Source of the DNA: Corynebacterium sphenisci DSM 44792 | GTDB taxonomy: Bacteria > Actinomycetota > Actinomycetes > Mycobacteriales > Mycobacteriaceae | DNA length: 64,000 bases | Assembly (NCBI RefSeq): GCF_001941505.1 | Contig: NZ_CP009248.1 | Location: forward strand, 620,001 to 684,000 | Direction of reading: 5' to 3' | Shown: in pieces, positions 19,182-28,100 of the stretch | How positions within the stretch are numbered: the stretch's first letter is position 1 | Layout of the letters: every line of letters starts with the position of its first letter | Program-made: the position numbers and the translations under genes | Notes under the pieces: model-generated | The model's input: only the letters and a program-made list of their open reading frames with translations | Database searches by the model: none | What the model was told of the DNA's origin: nothing

Positions 19182-20035
19182 TGACCGACCCCGCCCCCGC
19201 CCCCGACCCCGCCCCGGACGCGCCGCAGCCGGATCGCGCCGCCCCGATCGGCATCTTCGACTCCGGGGTGGGCGGGCTCACCGTGGCCCGGGCGATCGTG
19301 GAGAAGCTGCCCCATGAGTCGATCATCTACGTCGGGGACACCGCCCACGGCCCCTACGGGCCGCGCCGGATCGCCGACGTGCGCCGCTACGCGGAGGCGA
19401 TCGCCGATGATCTGGTCGCCCGCGGCTGCAAGATGATCGTGATCGCCTGCAACACCGCCACCGCCGCCTTCCTGCGCGACGCCCGGGAACGCTACCCGGT
19501 GCCGGTGGTGGAGGTGATCCTGCCGGCGGTGCGCCGGGCGGTGGCGACCACCCGCAACGGCAAGGTGGGGGTCATCGGCACCGCGGCGACGATCCGCTCC
19601 CGGGCCTACCAGGACCTCTTCGACGCGGTGCCGGGCGTGGAGGTCGGCGCCGTGGACTGCCCCCGCTTCGTGGACTTCGTGGAGCGCGGGATCACCTCCG
19701 GGCGGCAGATCCTGGGCCTGGCGGAGGGCTACCTCGCCCCGCTGCAGGAGCTCGGCGTGGACACCCTGGTGCTCGGCTGCACCCACTACCCGCTGCTGTC
19801 CGGGGTGATCCAGCTGGCGATGGGCCCGGACGTGGCCCTGGTGTCCTCGGCGGAGGAGACCGCCAAGGACGTGCTGCGGGTGCTCAGCGAGGCGGATCTG
19901 CTCGCCGAGCCGGGGGTGGATCCGGAGCCGACGCTGCGTTTCGAGGCCACCGGGGATCCGGAGCCCTTCGAGCGGCTGGCGCGCCGTTTCCTCGGCCCCG
20001 TTGTGACGGAGGTCACCGGCCCCGGGGGGATGTGA
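19178..20035 (+). CDS. murI: Glutamate racemase MurI
   Basis: Makes D-glutamate for peptidoglycan. The 285-residue protein has the two catalytic cysteines, Cys91 in ACNTATA and Cys201 in GCTHYPLL, with the [10 protein letters not shown] motif (about 27-36) and [11 protein letters not shown]. The start is ATG 19178, overlapping the rhomboid stop (ATGA); a second ATG directly follows it. The N-terminus has a Pro/Ala/Asp-rich extension of about 22 residues. A GTGA-N6-TCAC site lies in the 3' end of the coding region (20003-20016), and a strong hairpin with a TTTT tail follows. Confidence 0.96.
   Translation: MMTDPAPAPDPAPDAPQPDRAAPIGIFDSGVGGLTVARAIVEKLPHESIIYVGDTAHGPYGPRRIADVRRYAEAIADDLVARGCKMIVIACNTATAAFLRDARERYPVPVVEVILPAVRRAVATTRNGKVGVIGTAATIRSRAYQDLFDAVPGVEVGAVDCPRFVDFVERGITSGRQILGLAEGYLAPLQELGVDTLVLGCTHYPLLSGVIQLAMGPDVALVSSAEETAKDVLRVLSEADLLAEPGVDPEPTLRFEATGDPEPFERLARRFLGPVVTEVTGPGGM
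20002..20017. promoter_or_regulatory. GlxR/CRP-like site upstream of the MBL gene
   Basis: TGTGACGGAGGTCACC matches TGTGA-N6-TCACA in 9 of 10 fixed positions. It lies inside the end of murI, 81 bp before the metallo-beta-lactamase-fold gene. It may be a chance product of Val-Thr-Glu-Val-Thr codons. Confidence 0.3.
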
Positions 20036-20053
20036 GATCGCTTCCGCCGGGCC

Positions 20054-20080
20054 GCCCGCCGGGGTCCGGCGGGCCGTTTT
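20054..20080 (+). terminator. murI terminator
   Basis: GCCCGCCGG (20054-20062) pairs with CCGGCGGGC (20066-20074) around GGT, followed by CGTTTT. This is one of the few hairpins in the window with a T-tract. It lies 18 nt after the murI stop. Confidence 0.75.
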
Positions 20081-20097
20081 CGTGGCACAGTGGAATC

Positions 20098-20859
20098 ATG
20101 AGAGTCACCGTTCTGGGGTGCTCCGGGAGCATGTGCGCCCCCGACGAGCCCGCCTCCGGGTACCTGGTGGACGCGCCGGGCGGCTCCTTCGTCATGGACC
20201 TGGGCCCCGGCGCGCTCGGCGAACTGCAGCGCCGCGGCGACCCCTCCACGGTGGACCTGCTGCTCAGCCACCTGCACGCCGACCACTGCATGGACATCCC
20301 GGGGTTGATGGTGTGGCGGCGCTACCACCCCACCGCCCCGGCGCGGCGGCGCAACCTCCTCTACGGCCCGGCGGACACCGCGCTGCGGGTGGGCCACGCC
20401 GTGGCGGAGGCCGGGGCGGAGGTCGACGACCTGGGCGACAGCTTCGAGCTGCGGCACACCCCGGTGCGCGAGCCCTTCACCGTCGCCGGGGTGCGCGTCA
20501 CCGCCTACCCGATGACGCACCCCATCGAGACCCACGGGTTCCGGGTGGACGACGGCCGCCGGGTGCTCGCCTACACGGGGGACACCGCCTACGCCCCGGA
20601 GGTGGTGGAGCTGGCCGAGGGCGCCGACGTGCTGCTCTGCGAGGCCACCTGGGGCGACGGCTCCGCCGCGGTGGCCGAGGCGATGCACATGTCCGGGGCG
20701 GAGGCCGGCCGGGTGGCCCGGGAGGCCGGGGTGGCCCATCTGGTGCTCACGCACATCCCGCCCTACGGGGACCGCGCGGGCGCCCTGGCCGCCGCCCGGG
20801 CGGAGTTCGCCGGGGAGATCAGCCTGGCCCGCCGCGGGATGGTCATCGACCTCGGCTGA
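20098..20859 (+). CDS. Metallo-beta-lactamase-fold phosphodiesterase (Rv1339-like)
   Basis: A 253-residue MBL-fold hydrolase with the metal motif HLHADH (His58-x-His60-x-Asp62-His63), further ligands in THPIETH, YTGDTAY and the final LTHIPPY. It occupies the place of M. tuberculosis Rv1339, between murI and rph; Rv1339 has been described as an atypical class II cAMP phosphodiesterase. By orthology the likely role is cyclic nucleotide hydrolysis, although many relatives are RNase Z-like. ATG 20098 lacks a ribosome binding site; CACAGT 6 nt upstream may be a leaderless -10. A GlxR-like site lies 81 bp upstream. Confidence 0.85.
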   Translation: MRVTVLGCSGSMCAPDEPASGYLVDAPGGSFVMDLGPGALGELQRRGDPSTVDLLLSHLHADHCMDIPGLMVWRRYHPTAPARRRNLLYGPADTALRVGHAVAEAGAEVDDLGDSFELRHTPVREPFTVAGVRVTAYPMTHPIETHGFRVDDGRRVLAYTGDTAYAPEVVELAEGADVLLCEATWGDGSAAVAEAMHMSGAEAGRVAREAGVAHLVLTHIPPYGDRAGALAAARAEFAGEISLARRGMVIDLG

Positions 20860-20896
20860 GCGGGCCGGACCCGCGCCGCCGGCGGGGACCGCCCGG

Positions 20897-20902
20897 TACG
20901 GT
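20897..20902 (+). promoter_or_regulatory. -10 element for leaderless rph
   Basis: TACGGT, a 6-nt spacer GGGCCC, then the rph ATG (20909). No Shine-Dalgarno sequence is present. Confidence 0.5.
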
Positions 20903-20908
20903 GGGCCC

Positions 20909-21700
20909 ATGACCGAGACCAACCAGACCCCCGATCCCGCCCCCGCCTCGAACCGCCCCGACGGCCGCGCCAATGACGAGATGCGCCCGGTGTCCATCAC
21001 CCGCGGCTTCACCGACAACCCGGCCGGCAGCGTGCTGGTCTGCTTCGGCAACACCCGGGTGATGTGCACCGCCTCGGTGGAGCAGTCGGTGCCCCGGTTC
21101 AAGCGGGACTCCGGGGAGGGCTGGCTCACCGCCGAGTACGCGATGCTGCCGGCGGCCACCCACGACCGGATGCCCCGGGAGGCGGTCCGCGGCAAGGTCA
21201 AGGGCCGCACCCAGGAGATCTCCCGGCTGGTGGGCCGGGCGCTGCGCGCGGCGGTGGATCTCGGCGAGCTCGGCGAGAACACCATCCACATCGACTGCGA
21301 TGTGCTGCAGGCCGACGGCGGCACCCGCACCGCCGCGATCACCGGCGCCTACGTGGCGCTGGCCGATGCGCTGACCTACCTGCACGCCGCCGGGGCAGTG
21401 CCCGGGACGCCGCTGAAGCCCCCGGTGGCGGCGGTGTCCGTGGGCATCATCGACGGGGAGGTGCGCCTGGACCTGCCCTACGCGGAGGACTCCCGGGCGG
21501 AGGTGGACCTCAACGTGGTGATGGACGCCGCGGGCCGCTTCGTGGAGATCCAGGGCACCGGGGAGCAGGGCACCTTCGGCCGGGCGGAGCTGGACGCCAT
21601 GCTGGACCACGCGGAGAAGGGGCTGCGCGAGCTCATCGCCGCCCAGCAGGAGGTGCTGCGCGCGCCCTACCCGGGCACCCTGCCCGGGGCGGGCGCCTGA
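20909..21700 (+). CDS. rph: Ribonuclease PH
   Basis: Phosphate-dependent 3'-5' exoribonuclease that trims tRNA 3' ends. The 263-residue protein has the RNase PH core: RPVSITRGF near 26-34, [10 protein letters not shown], the substrate loop [13 protein letters not shown] (about 95-107), [18 protein letters not shown] (about 129-146) and [10 protein letters not shown] 22-residue Asn/Pro/Ala-rich tail precedes the core. The ATG follows TACGGT by 6 nt. The gene is followed 16 bp later by rdgB, the same pair as Rv1340-Rv1341. Confidence 0.96.
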   Translation: MTETNQTPDPAPASNRPDGRANDEMRPVSITRGFTDNPAGSVLVCFGNTRVMCTASVEQSVPRFKRDSGEGWLTAEYAMLPAATHDRMPREAVRGKVKGRTQEISRLVGRALRAAVDLGELGENTIHIDCDVLQADGGTRTAAITGAYVALADALTYLHAAGAVPGTPLKPPVAAVSVGIIDGEVRLDLPYAEDSRAEVDLNVVMDAAGRFVEIQGTGEQGTFGRAELDAMLDHAEKGLRELIAAQQEVLRAPYPGTLPGAGA

Positions 21701-21716
21701 GGGGCGGGGGCGCGTG

Positions 21717-22382
21717 ATGCGGCTGCTGGTGGCCACCCGCAACGCGGGGAAGCTCGGCGAACTGCGCCGGATGCTCGACGGCGCCGGGATCGCCGGGGTC
21801 GAGCTGCTCGGCCTGGACGAGGTGCCCGGGTTCCCGGAGGCCCCGGAGACCGGGCGCACCTTCGAGGACAACGCCCTGGCGAAGGCCCGGGACGCGGCCC
21901 GGGCCACCGGCCTGGTCTGCGTCGCCGACGACTCCGGGCTCGCCGTGGACGAGCTCAACGGCATGCCCGGGGTGCTCTCCGCGCGCTGGTCGGGCGGCCA
22001 CGGCGAGGACGGGGCGAATAACGCGCTGCTGCTCGCCCAGCTGCGGGACACCCCCGCGGAGCGCCGCGGCGCCGCCTTCGTGTGCACCGTGGCGCTGGTC
22101 GCCCCCGGGGCGGCCGCGGGTGCGGGCGAGCGCGTGGTGCGCGGGGAGTGGCGGGGCCGGATCGCCGGGTCCCCGCGGGGGGCGGGCGGCTTCGGCTACG
22201 ACCCGGTGTTCATCCCCGCCGAGGAGGACGCCCGGGTCGCCGCGGGGGAGGATCTGGATCGGCTGGGGGCGGCCCCGCGCAGCGCCGCGGAGCTCGCCCC
22301 GGGGGAGAAGGACGCGCTGAGCCACCGGGGCCGGGCGCTGAGGCTGCTGCTGCCGGAGCTGGCCCGGCTCGCCGGGGCCTGA
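21717..22382 (+). CDS. rdgB: XTP/dITP diphosphatase (Ham1/RdgB family)
   Basis: Cleans the nucleotide pool by hydrolysing XTP, dITP and related non-canonical triphosphates. The 221-residue protein has the N-terminal ATRNAGKLGEL loop (7-17), TFEDNALAKA (about 49-58), the metal/base motif DDSGLAVDEL (about 70-79) and FGYDPVFIP (about 160-168). Residues about 173-190 carry an Ala/Asp/Glu-rich insertion (EDARVAAGEDLDRLG) longer than in standard family members. ATG 21717 follows GGGGCGGGGG; the GTG one codon earlier is possible. A 22-bp perfect hairpin separates it from the convergent genes. Confidence 0.94.
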   Translation: MRLLVATRNAGKLGELRRMLDGAGIAGVELLGLDEVPGFPEAPETGRTFEDNALAKARDAARATGLVCVADDSGLAVDELNGMPGVLSARWSGGHGEDGANNALLLAQLRDTPAERRGAAFVCTVALVAPGAAAGAGERVVRGEWRGRIAGSPRGAGGFGYDPVFIPAEEDARVAAGEDLDRLGAAPRSAAELAPGEKDALSHRGRALRLLLPELARLAGA

Positions 22383-22396
22383 GCGGCCGGCGGATG

Positions 22397-22443
22397 CGCC
22401 GACGGGCCGCGGGATCCGGTGCGGATCCCGCGGCCCGTCGGCG
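22397..22443. terminator. Bidirectional terminator, 22-bp perfect stem
   Basis: Positions 22397-22418 are the exact reverse complement of 22422-22443, with a GTG loop at 22419-22421. It lies between rdgB and the convergent DUF3817 gene, 14 nt after the rdgB stop. No T-tract is present on either strand. Confidence 0.7.
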
Positions 22444-22470
22444 TCCCCGGGGGAGGGGCCGGGTCCGCGC

Positions 22471-22866
22471 CTAGAGCGCGAACTTGGCGACGACCTCCTC
22501 GCGGCGGCGCTTCTCCACGAAGAAGGACAGCAGCGGCACCACCCCGCCCAGGGCGGTGACGATCCACTTCGAGGGCGCCCAGCGGGCCTTGGTGCCCAGG
22601 TTCACCACCGCGATCAGGAAGGCCATGTAGCAGTAGCCGTGCACCACCGCGATCGGGGTGAACCAGCCCGGTTTGGTTTGGCCGTCGGCGAAGCCGTAGT
22701 CCATGAAGCCGTACACGGTCACCATCGCGGCGACCAGGGTGAGCAGCATGATGCCGGTGACGTAGGCGGTGATCGAGAACAGGGTGAGCGCCACCTTCAC
22801 CCGCTTCGCGCGGGCGGGGCTCACCGGGGCGGCGGGCCGGTCGGGGTCCTGGCGGGTCTCGGTCAC
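22471..22866 (-). CDS. DUF3817 membrane protein (Rv1342c-like)
   Basis: A 131-residue integral membrane protein of the DUF3817/YdzA type, with about three hydrophobic helices and the family signature PIAVVHGYCYMAFLIAV (about 78-94) near LGTKARW. Function unknown. GTG 22866 overlaps the stop of the upstream gene by 4 bp (GTGA), so the two are translationally coupled. The neighbourhood rph-rdgB-DUF3817-LprD is the same as Rv1340-Rv1343c. Confidence 0.85.
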   Translation of the reverse strand: MTETRQDPDRPAAPVSPARAKRVKVALTLFSITAYVTGIMLLTLVAAMVTVYGFMDYGFADGQTKPGWFTPIAVVHGYCYMAFLIAVVNLGTKARWAPSKWIVTALGGVVPLLSFFVEKRRREEVVAKFAL

Positions 22867-23246
22867 GGTCGGTCCTCTCCTTCGTCGGGGTCGTCGGCGG
22901 TGGCGTCCCCGGTGGGGCGCGGGGGCAGGAAGCCCTCCGGGATCTCGGTCATCTCGCCCTCGCGGGGTCGGGCGGCGGCCTCCGGGTCGCCGGCGGCGCG
23001 CTCGGCCTCGTACTGCATGTACTTCCGGTAGGCCCAGATGAAGAACACGCCGAAGGCGGGCCACTGCAGGGCGTAGCCGAGATTCTGGAAGGAGTTGGTG
23101 GTGTTCCAGCGGCTGAACTGCCAGTAGGCCAGCAGCAGAGTCGCGATCACGGCGGCGACCAGGAAGATGAGCTGCACGATGCGCACCCGGCGGCGGATCG
23201 GCTGGGCGCCGGGGCCGGGTGCGTCGGTTGCGTTGTCGGTTGCCAC
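22863..23246 (-). CDS. Small membrane protein (LprD/Rv1343c-like position)
   Basis: A 127-residue protein with two hydrophobic segments (about 23-43 and 58-72) and the conserved-looking stretch YWQFSRWNTTNSFQNLGYA between them. The C-terminal 45 residues are acidic and Pro-rich. It occupies the place of mycobacterial lprD, but no lipobox cysteine is visible, so it is not a lipoprotein here. The start is GTG 23246; TAGGCT lies 6 nt upstream, and there is no ribosome binding site, so it looks leaderless. Function unknown. Confidence 0.8.
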   Translation of the reverse strand: MATDNATDAPGPGAQPIRRRVRIVQLIFLVAAVIATLLLAYWQFSRWNTTNSFQNLGYALQWPAFGVFFIWAYRKYMQYEAERAAGDPEAAARPREGEMTEIPEGFLPPRPTGDATADDPDEGEDRP

Positions 23247-23252
23247 GGGCCC

Positions 23253-23258
23253 AGCCTA
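23253..23258 (-). promoter_or_regulatory. -10 element for the LprD-like gene
   Basis: On the minus strand, TAGGCT, spacer GGGCCC, then GTG 23246: the leaderless arrangement. Confidence 0.5.
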
Positions 23259-23264
23259 TCCCGT

Positions 23265-23270
23265 TAAGCT
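23265..23270 (+). promoter_or_regulatory. Putative tRNA-Leu -10 element
   Basis: TAAGCT, 31 nt before the tRNA-Leu gene. TTGCCA (23240-23245) is a possible but widely spaced -35 (19 bp). Confidence 0.4.
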
Positions 23271-23301
23271 GATTCCCGGTCGAGGCCCCCGCCCGACCGG
23301 C

Positions 23302-23383
23302 GCGCCCGTGGCGGAACTGGCAGACGCGCTGGATTTAGGTTCCAGTGTCCTCGGACGTGGGAGTTCAAGTCTCCCCGGGCGCA
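23302..23383 (+). tRNA. tRNA-Leu (anticodon UAG)
   Basis: Acceptor arms GCGCCCG (23302-23308) and CGGGCGC (23376-23382) with discriminator A; anticodon stem CTGGA/TCCAG with loop TTTAGGT (anticodon TAG, codon CUA); a long variable arm TGTCCTCGGACG typical of leucine tRNAs; T-arm GGGAGTTCAAGTCTCCC. The CCA end is not encoded (ACCC follows). The last 19 nt overlap the 3' end of the gene on the other strand. Confidence 0.97.
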
Positions 23384-24561
23384 CCCTCGCCCCGGCGCAG
23401 CCACACCGGGTCCACCCCGGCGACGTCGAGGCCCCAGTGCTCCGCGGCCCCGGTCCAGGGCCGGCCGAACCACCAGGTCTCGTCCGGGCCCCAGCCGGCG
23501 ACCACCGAGGCCGCCCCGTCGCCGACCTCGATCGGCTCCCCGGCGCAGCGCAGGTAGCCGGCGACGCTGAGGTGCACCCCGTCATGCCCGCGGGCCAGCG
23601 CGGACCAGTCCGGCAGCACCCAGGTCCCGGTGCGGCCGGTGGCGGCCCGCCAGTCGTCCCGGCGGGAGGCGGTGACCTCCAGGGGGTGCTCCCGGCACAG
23701 CCGCGCCCAGTCCGCGGGGCCGTGGATCTCCAGCACCCGCGCCCCGGCGGGCACGTGCAGATCCCGCACCTCGGCGCGGCGGAAGTCCAGGGCGTCCTCC
23801 ACCAGGTCCAGCCCGGCCGGGCGGCCCCCGGCCAGCCGCCGGGTGGAGGCGGGCAGCGCCGCCGGCGGCCGGGACCACCACACCCCGCTGAAGCCGCGCT
23901 CCGGGCGGCGCCGGCGCATCCGGGCGTTGCGCCGCTCATCGGCGAGCACCTCCCCGCGCCAGGCGGCGAGGACCTCCGCGGGCTCCCGGTCCGGCTCCGG
24001 GGCGCCCTCGAAGATCACCCGCGCCTGGGCGTCCGGGTGGACGGGGGCGTCCCACCAGCCGATCGGCTCCACCGCCAGCGCATGGGCGGCGATCCGGGAC
24101 AGTGCGGCGCGCACCGCCGGCTGGGCGCACAGCCGGTCCACCTCGTCGGGGGCCTGCCAGTACCGGGCGGCGGCGACGGAGTCGGCCAGGGCGAGCAGCA
24201 GATCGGTGCCCTCGGGGTCATGGGGCACGCCCAGGTCCACCCGGTCCAGGTGCAGCGCCACCTCCGCGGCGGCGGCGTCCACCGGCTCCCCGGACGGGCC
24301 GCCGTGCACCCCGCCCGGGTCGTCGCCGGCGCCGGCCGGGCCGGGGGCGCGGGTCCATTCCCCGGGGCCCAGCGGGGCGGGGTCGCCCTCCTCCGGCTCC
24401 GCCGGGGCGGGGGCGGGGCGCAGCAGCTGCAGTTCCGCGTGGAAGAGCGCGGCGGTGAGATCGGCGGCGGCGGTGCCGGCGCCGCGTTCGGCCAGCCGCC
24501 GGGCGTAGCCCAGCAGCATGCGGCGGCCCCGGATTCCGGCGAGGAGGTCCTCCACGTCCAT
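23365..24561 (-). CDS. Conserved-type hypothetical protein ending inside tRNA-Leu
   Basis: A 398-residue soluble protein that I do not recognise. It has no signal peptide or membrane segments; it is Trp-rich (for example RPERGFSGVWWSRP near 222-235 and DETWWFGRPW near 371-380) and has an acidic Ala/Pro/Gly-rich linker at about 52-92. The two halves around the linker suggest two domains. ATG 24561 is preceded by AAAGGA at 8 nt; GTG 24564 is the alternative. Its TGA (complement of 23365-23367) lies in the T-loop of tRNA-Leu, so both genes share 19 bp on opposite strands. Codon use is like the rest of the window, so it is probably a resident gene. Confidence 0.75.
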   Translation of the reverse strand: MDVEDLLAGIRGRRMLLGYARRLAERGAGTAAADLTAALFHAELQLLRPAPAPAEPEEGDPAPLGPGEWTRAPGPAGAGDDPGGVHGGPSGEPVDAAAAEVALHLDRVDLGVPHDPEGTDLLLALADSVAAARYWQAPDEVDRLCAQPAVRAALSRIAAHALAVEPIGWWDAPVHPDAQARVIFEGAPEPDREPAEVLAAWRGEVLADERRNARMRRRRPERGFSGVWWSRPPAALPASTRRLAGGRPAGLDLVEDALDFRRAEVRDLHVPAGARVLEIHGPADWARLCREHPLEVTASRRDDWRAATGRTGTWVLPDWSALARGHDGVHLSVAGYLRCAGEPIEVGDGAASVVAGWGPDETWWFGRPWTGAAEHWGLDVAGVDPVWLRRGEGAPGET

Positions 24562-24703
24562 CACGGGCGTCCTTTCCCCTACTGCGGCGACTTGAGGGAA
24601 GTCTAACCATTGCCCGCGGGCGCGCGCCGCCGCCGATCCCGCCGCCGCCCCCGCCGCCTATCCTCGGGACCGGGGCCGCCCGGCCCGGTGGAGGAGGATC
24701 CCG

Positions 24704-24919
24704 ATGAGCATCTCCCGGCAGTTCGACGCCTGGCTCGCCGAGCGCGGCATCGTCGCCGACGACACCGTGGTGCCCGAGCACCCCTGCGCGCAGTTCACCG
24801 GCCGGGTCGCCCCCGCCGAGGCCGCGGAGGCCGCGCGGCGGCTGGCCGCGGCGGCGGAGACGGCCCGGCGGCTGCTGGACGAGCCGGTCGCGGGCCGGGG
24901 GCGCCCCCCGCGCACGTGA
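24704..24919 (+). CDS. Small hypothetical protein, 71 residues
   Basis: A short frame with a strong ribosome binding site (GAGGAGG, 24691-24697, 6 nt before the ATG) and a TATCCT -10-like hexamer at 24659-24664. The product is acidic at first (AWLAERGIVADDTVVPEHPC), then an Ala/Arg helix. One cysteine, no signal peptide. No family recognised. Its stop overlaps a GlxR-like site upstream of fasA. The start signals make it more credible than a random frame, but it could still be spurious. Confidence 0.5.
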   Translation: MSISRQFDAWLAERGIVADDTVVPEHPCAQFTGRVAPAEAAEAARRLAAAAETARRLLDEPVAGRGRPPRT

Positions 24920-24930
24920 GCTTCCTCACA
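24915..24930. promoter_or_regulatory. GlxR/CRP-like operator upstream of fasA
   Basis: CGTGAGCTTCCTCACA contains GTGA-N6-TCAC plus the final A of the TGTGA-N6-TCACA consensus (9 of 10 fixed positions). It is 226 bp before the fasA start, in the AT-rich fasA control region. Confidence 0.45.
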
Positions 24931-24960
24931 CTTCTTCGGGATAGAAACATTCGTAACCAA

Positions 24961-24997
24961 AACGCGACCTGCGCCTTCGGCGGCCGTCGGTCGCGTT
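24961..24997 (+). promoter_or_regulatory. Inverted repeat in the fasA control region
   Basis: AACGCGACC (24961-24969) and GGTCGCGTT (24989-24997) form 9-nt perfect arms around 19 nt that include a small GCC-TTC-GGC hairpin. The 236-bp gap 24920-25155 is markedly AT-richer than its surroundings (ATAGAAAC, GTAACCAAAA, CATATTTGG, AATAACGGCGTTATCC), consistent with promoters. The repeat could be a FasR-type operator or an mRNA hairpin; I cannot tell which. Confidence 0.35.
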
Positions 24998-25155
24998 GAT
25001 GTGGCCCGGGTCACGTGAAGGCCCGCCATCGCCGGCGAAACATGATGGAATCCTCATGATCCTGTGGCATATTTGGCCCCTGAAATAACGGCGTTATCCG
25101 CCCCGGGGTCACCCGGGCGGGGCGCCGGCCATGCCGCCGACCAAGGAGCCACCCC

Positions 25156-28100
25156 GTGACCGTCACCCCCACCCGGGACAGCCGCACCCCCGCCGCGGCG
25201 CCGCCCATCACCCACGCCGCCCCCGCCGCCGGGGCCGCCGCCCCCGCCGGCGCCGCCATGGAATGGGCGGCCGCCGCCGCGGCCGGACCCGCCGCCGGTG
25301 CGGTGCGGGCCACCCTGGGCAGCCGGCTCGCCGCCGGCGAGGGCTTCGCCCTGTCCTTCTCCGGCCAGGGCGGGCCCTGGCTGGACACCCTGGCCACCTG
25401 CGCCGCCGCCGGCGTGGACGGCCGGCTCGCCGCCGCCCTCGCCGAGGCCGAGGCGATGCTCGCGCCGCTGGCCGAGGACCTCGCCGGGCAGCGCCCGGCC
25501 GGTTTCGACCCCCTGGGCTGGGCCCGGGCGCTCGCCGCCGCGCGCACCGCCGGGGTCGACGACTCCGTCGCCGATCTCGCCGGGGCCGCCGGCGGGGAGG
25601 CCGCGGCCGCCGGACCGGCGGCCATCCCCGGGGTGCCCGCCCCCGACCGGCTGGCGGATCCGGCGGTGAGCACCCCCGGCATCCTCGCCGCCCAGGTGGC
25701 GATGCTCGATCTGCTCGCCGCCCAGGGCGTCGACCCCGCCGCCGCCGAGGCCCGGATCGGGCACTCCCAGGGCGTCCTCGGCGTCGCCGCCGCGGAGTCG
25801 CCCGAGCGCCTCGCCGAGATCCTCGCCCTGGCCCAGATCCTCGGCGTCGAGGTCGCCCGCCGGGCCCGGCTCGCCGATCTCGGCGCCGCCGGCGGGCGCA
25901 CCCCCATGCTCGCCGTGCGCGGCGCCCGCCCCGACCAGGTCCGCCCGCATCTGGCCGGCGCCGCGGTGCTCGGCCTGGTGAACTCCCATGAGCGGGTGGT
26001 GGTCGTCGGGCCCCCGGCCGACCTCGCGGCCACCCGGGCCGGCCTGGAGGAGGCCGCCGCCCGCGACGCCGCCGAGATCGAGGCCAAGCGCCGCGGCGGC
26101 CGGGGCCTCGCCCCGGTCCTGGAATGGCTGCCGGTGCAGGCCGGCTACCACCACCCGGGGATGGCCGGGGCGGTGGCCCGCACCGTCGAACGCGCCGCCG
26201 TCGCCGGGATCGACGCCGGGCTCGCCGGGGAGCTGGCCCGGCGGGTGCTCGTCGACCCGGTGGACTGGCCCGCCGAGGTCGACGCGGTCGAGGCCGGCTG
26301 GATCCTCGAGCTCGGCCCCGGGGCCGGGGTGGCGGCGCTCACCCGGGAGCTGGTCGCCGGCCGCGGCATCGGCGTGATCGCCGCGGCCACCCCCGCCGGC
26401 CAGGCCGCCCTCTTCGAGCCCGGCTCCGCCCCGGAGCGCCCCGGGCCCTGGTCGGCGCACGCCCCCCGGCTGGTGCGCCGCGGCGGCCGGGTGCGGGTGG
26501 AGACCGCCTTCACCCGGGTCACCGGCCGGCCCCCGGTGCTGCTCGGCGGGATGACCCCCACCACCGTGGACCCGGGCATCGTCGCCGCCGCCGCGAACGC
26601 CGGCTACTGGGCGGAGCTCGCCGGCGGCGGCCAGGTCACCCCCGAGATCTTCGACGCCAACGTCACCCGGCTCGGCGAGCTGCTCCACCCGGGCCGGGCC
26701 GCCCAGTTCAACACCATGTTCCTCGACCCCTACCTGTGGGGGCTGCACATCGGCGGCCACCGCCTGGTGCAGCGCGCCGTCGCCGCCGGGGCGCCCCTGG
26801 ACGGGGTCACCGTCTCCGCCGGGATCCCGGAGCGGGAGGAGGCCATCGCCCTGGTGGCGCAGCTGCACGCCGCCGGCATCCCGCACATCAGCTTCAAACC
26901 CGGCACCCTCGCCCAGATCGACGCCGTGCTGGACATCGCGGCGGGGACGGCGGCGACCATCATCATGCAGGTCGAGGGCGGCCGCGCCGGCGGCCACCAC
27001 TCCTGGGAGGAGCTCGACGACCTGCTGCTCGCCCGCTACCCGCGGATCCGGGAGCGGGACAACGTGGTGCTCGCCGTCGGCGGCGGAATCGGGACCCCGG
27101 AACGCGGCGCGGAGTACCTCACCGGCGCCTGGGCCCGGGCGCACGGCCGGCCGGCGATGCCGGTGGACGCGGTGATCATCGGCACCGCGGCGATGGCCGC
27201 CCGGGAGTCCACCGCCTCCCCCGGGGTGAAGCGGATGCTGGTGGAGACCGCCGGGGTGGACGGCTGGGTGCCCGCCGGGGGCGCCGCCGGCGGGATGGCC
27301 TCCGGGCGCAGCCAGCTCGGCGCGGACATCCACGAAATCGACAACGCCGCCGCCCGCGCCGGGCGGCTGCTCGACGAGGTCGCCGGGGACGCCGCCGCGG
27401 TCGCGGCCCGCCGGGCGGAGATCATCGCCGCCATCGACGCCACCGCCAAACCCTTCTTCGGCGACCTCGCCGAGATGAGCTACGCCGAGGTGCTGCGCCG
27501 GTTCCTGGAGCTCGCCGCCCCGGGCGGCCGCTGGCTGGACCGGGGCCTGCGGGAGCGCTTCGGGATGCTGCTCGACCGCACCGAGTCCCGGCTCGCGGCG
27601 GTCGACTCCGGGGAATTCGACTCGGTGCGCCCCGCGTCCGACGCCGACCCGGCCGCCGAGCCGGACGCCACCGCCGAGGCCGCCGGGATAGGGGCCCTGG
27701 CCGGGGCCTACGACCTGGACCAGCGGCTGCACCCGGCGGATGTGGGCTTCTTCCTGCGCCTGTGCCGGCTGCCCGGCAAACCGGTGCCCTTCGTGCCCGT
27801 GATCGACGAGGAGGTGCGCCGCTGGTGGCGCTCCGATTCGCTGTGGCAGGCCCATGACGGGCGCTACCCCGCCGAGGGGGTGTGCATCATCCCCGGCACC
27901 ACCGCGGTGGCCGGGATCACCCGCGCCGATGAACCGGTCGCGGAGATCCTGGGCCGCTTCGAGGACGCCGCCGCCGCGGCCCTGGCCGACGCCGGGGCCG
28001 CCGAGCACCCCGGGGAGGAGGACCCGGTGGCGGCGGTGCTCGCCGCCCCGGTGGTGACCTGGGCCGGCCGGCAGCAGCCCAACCCGGTGCACCGGGTGGC

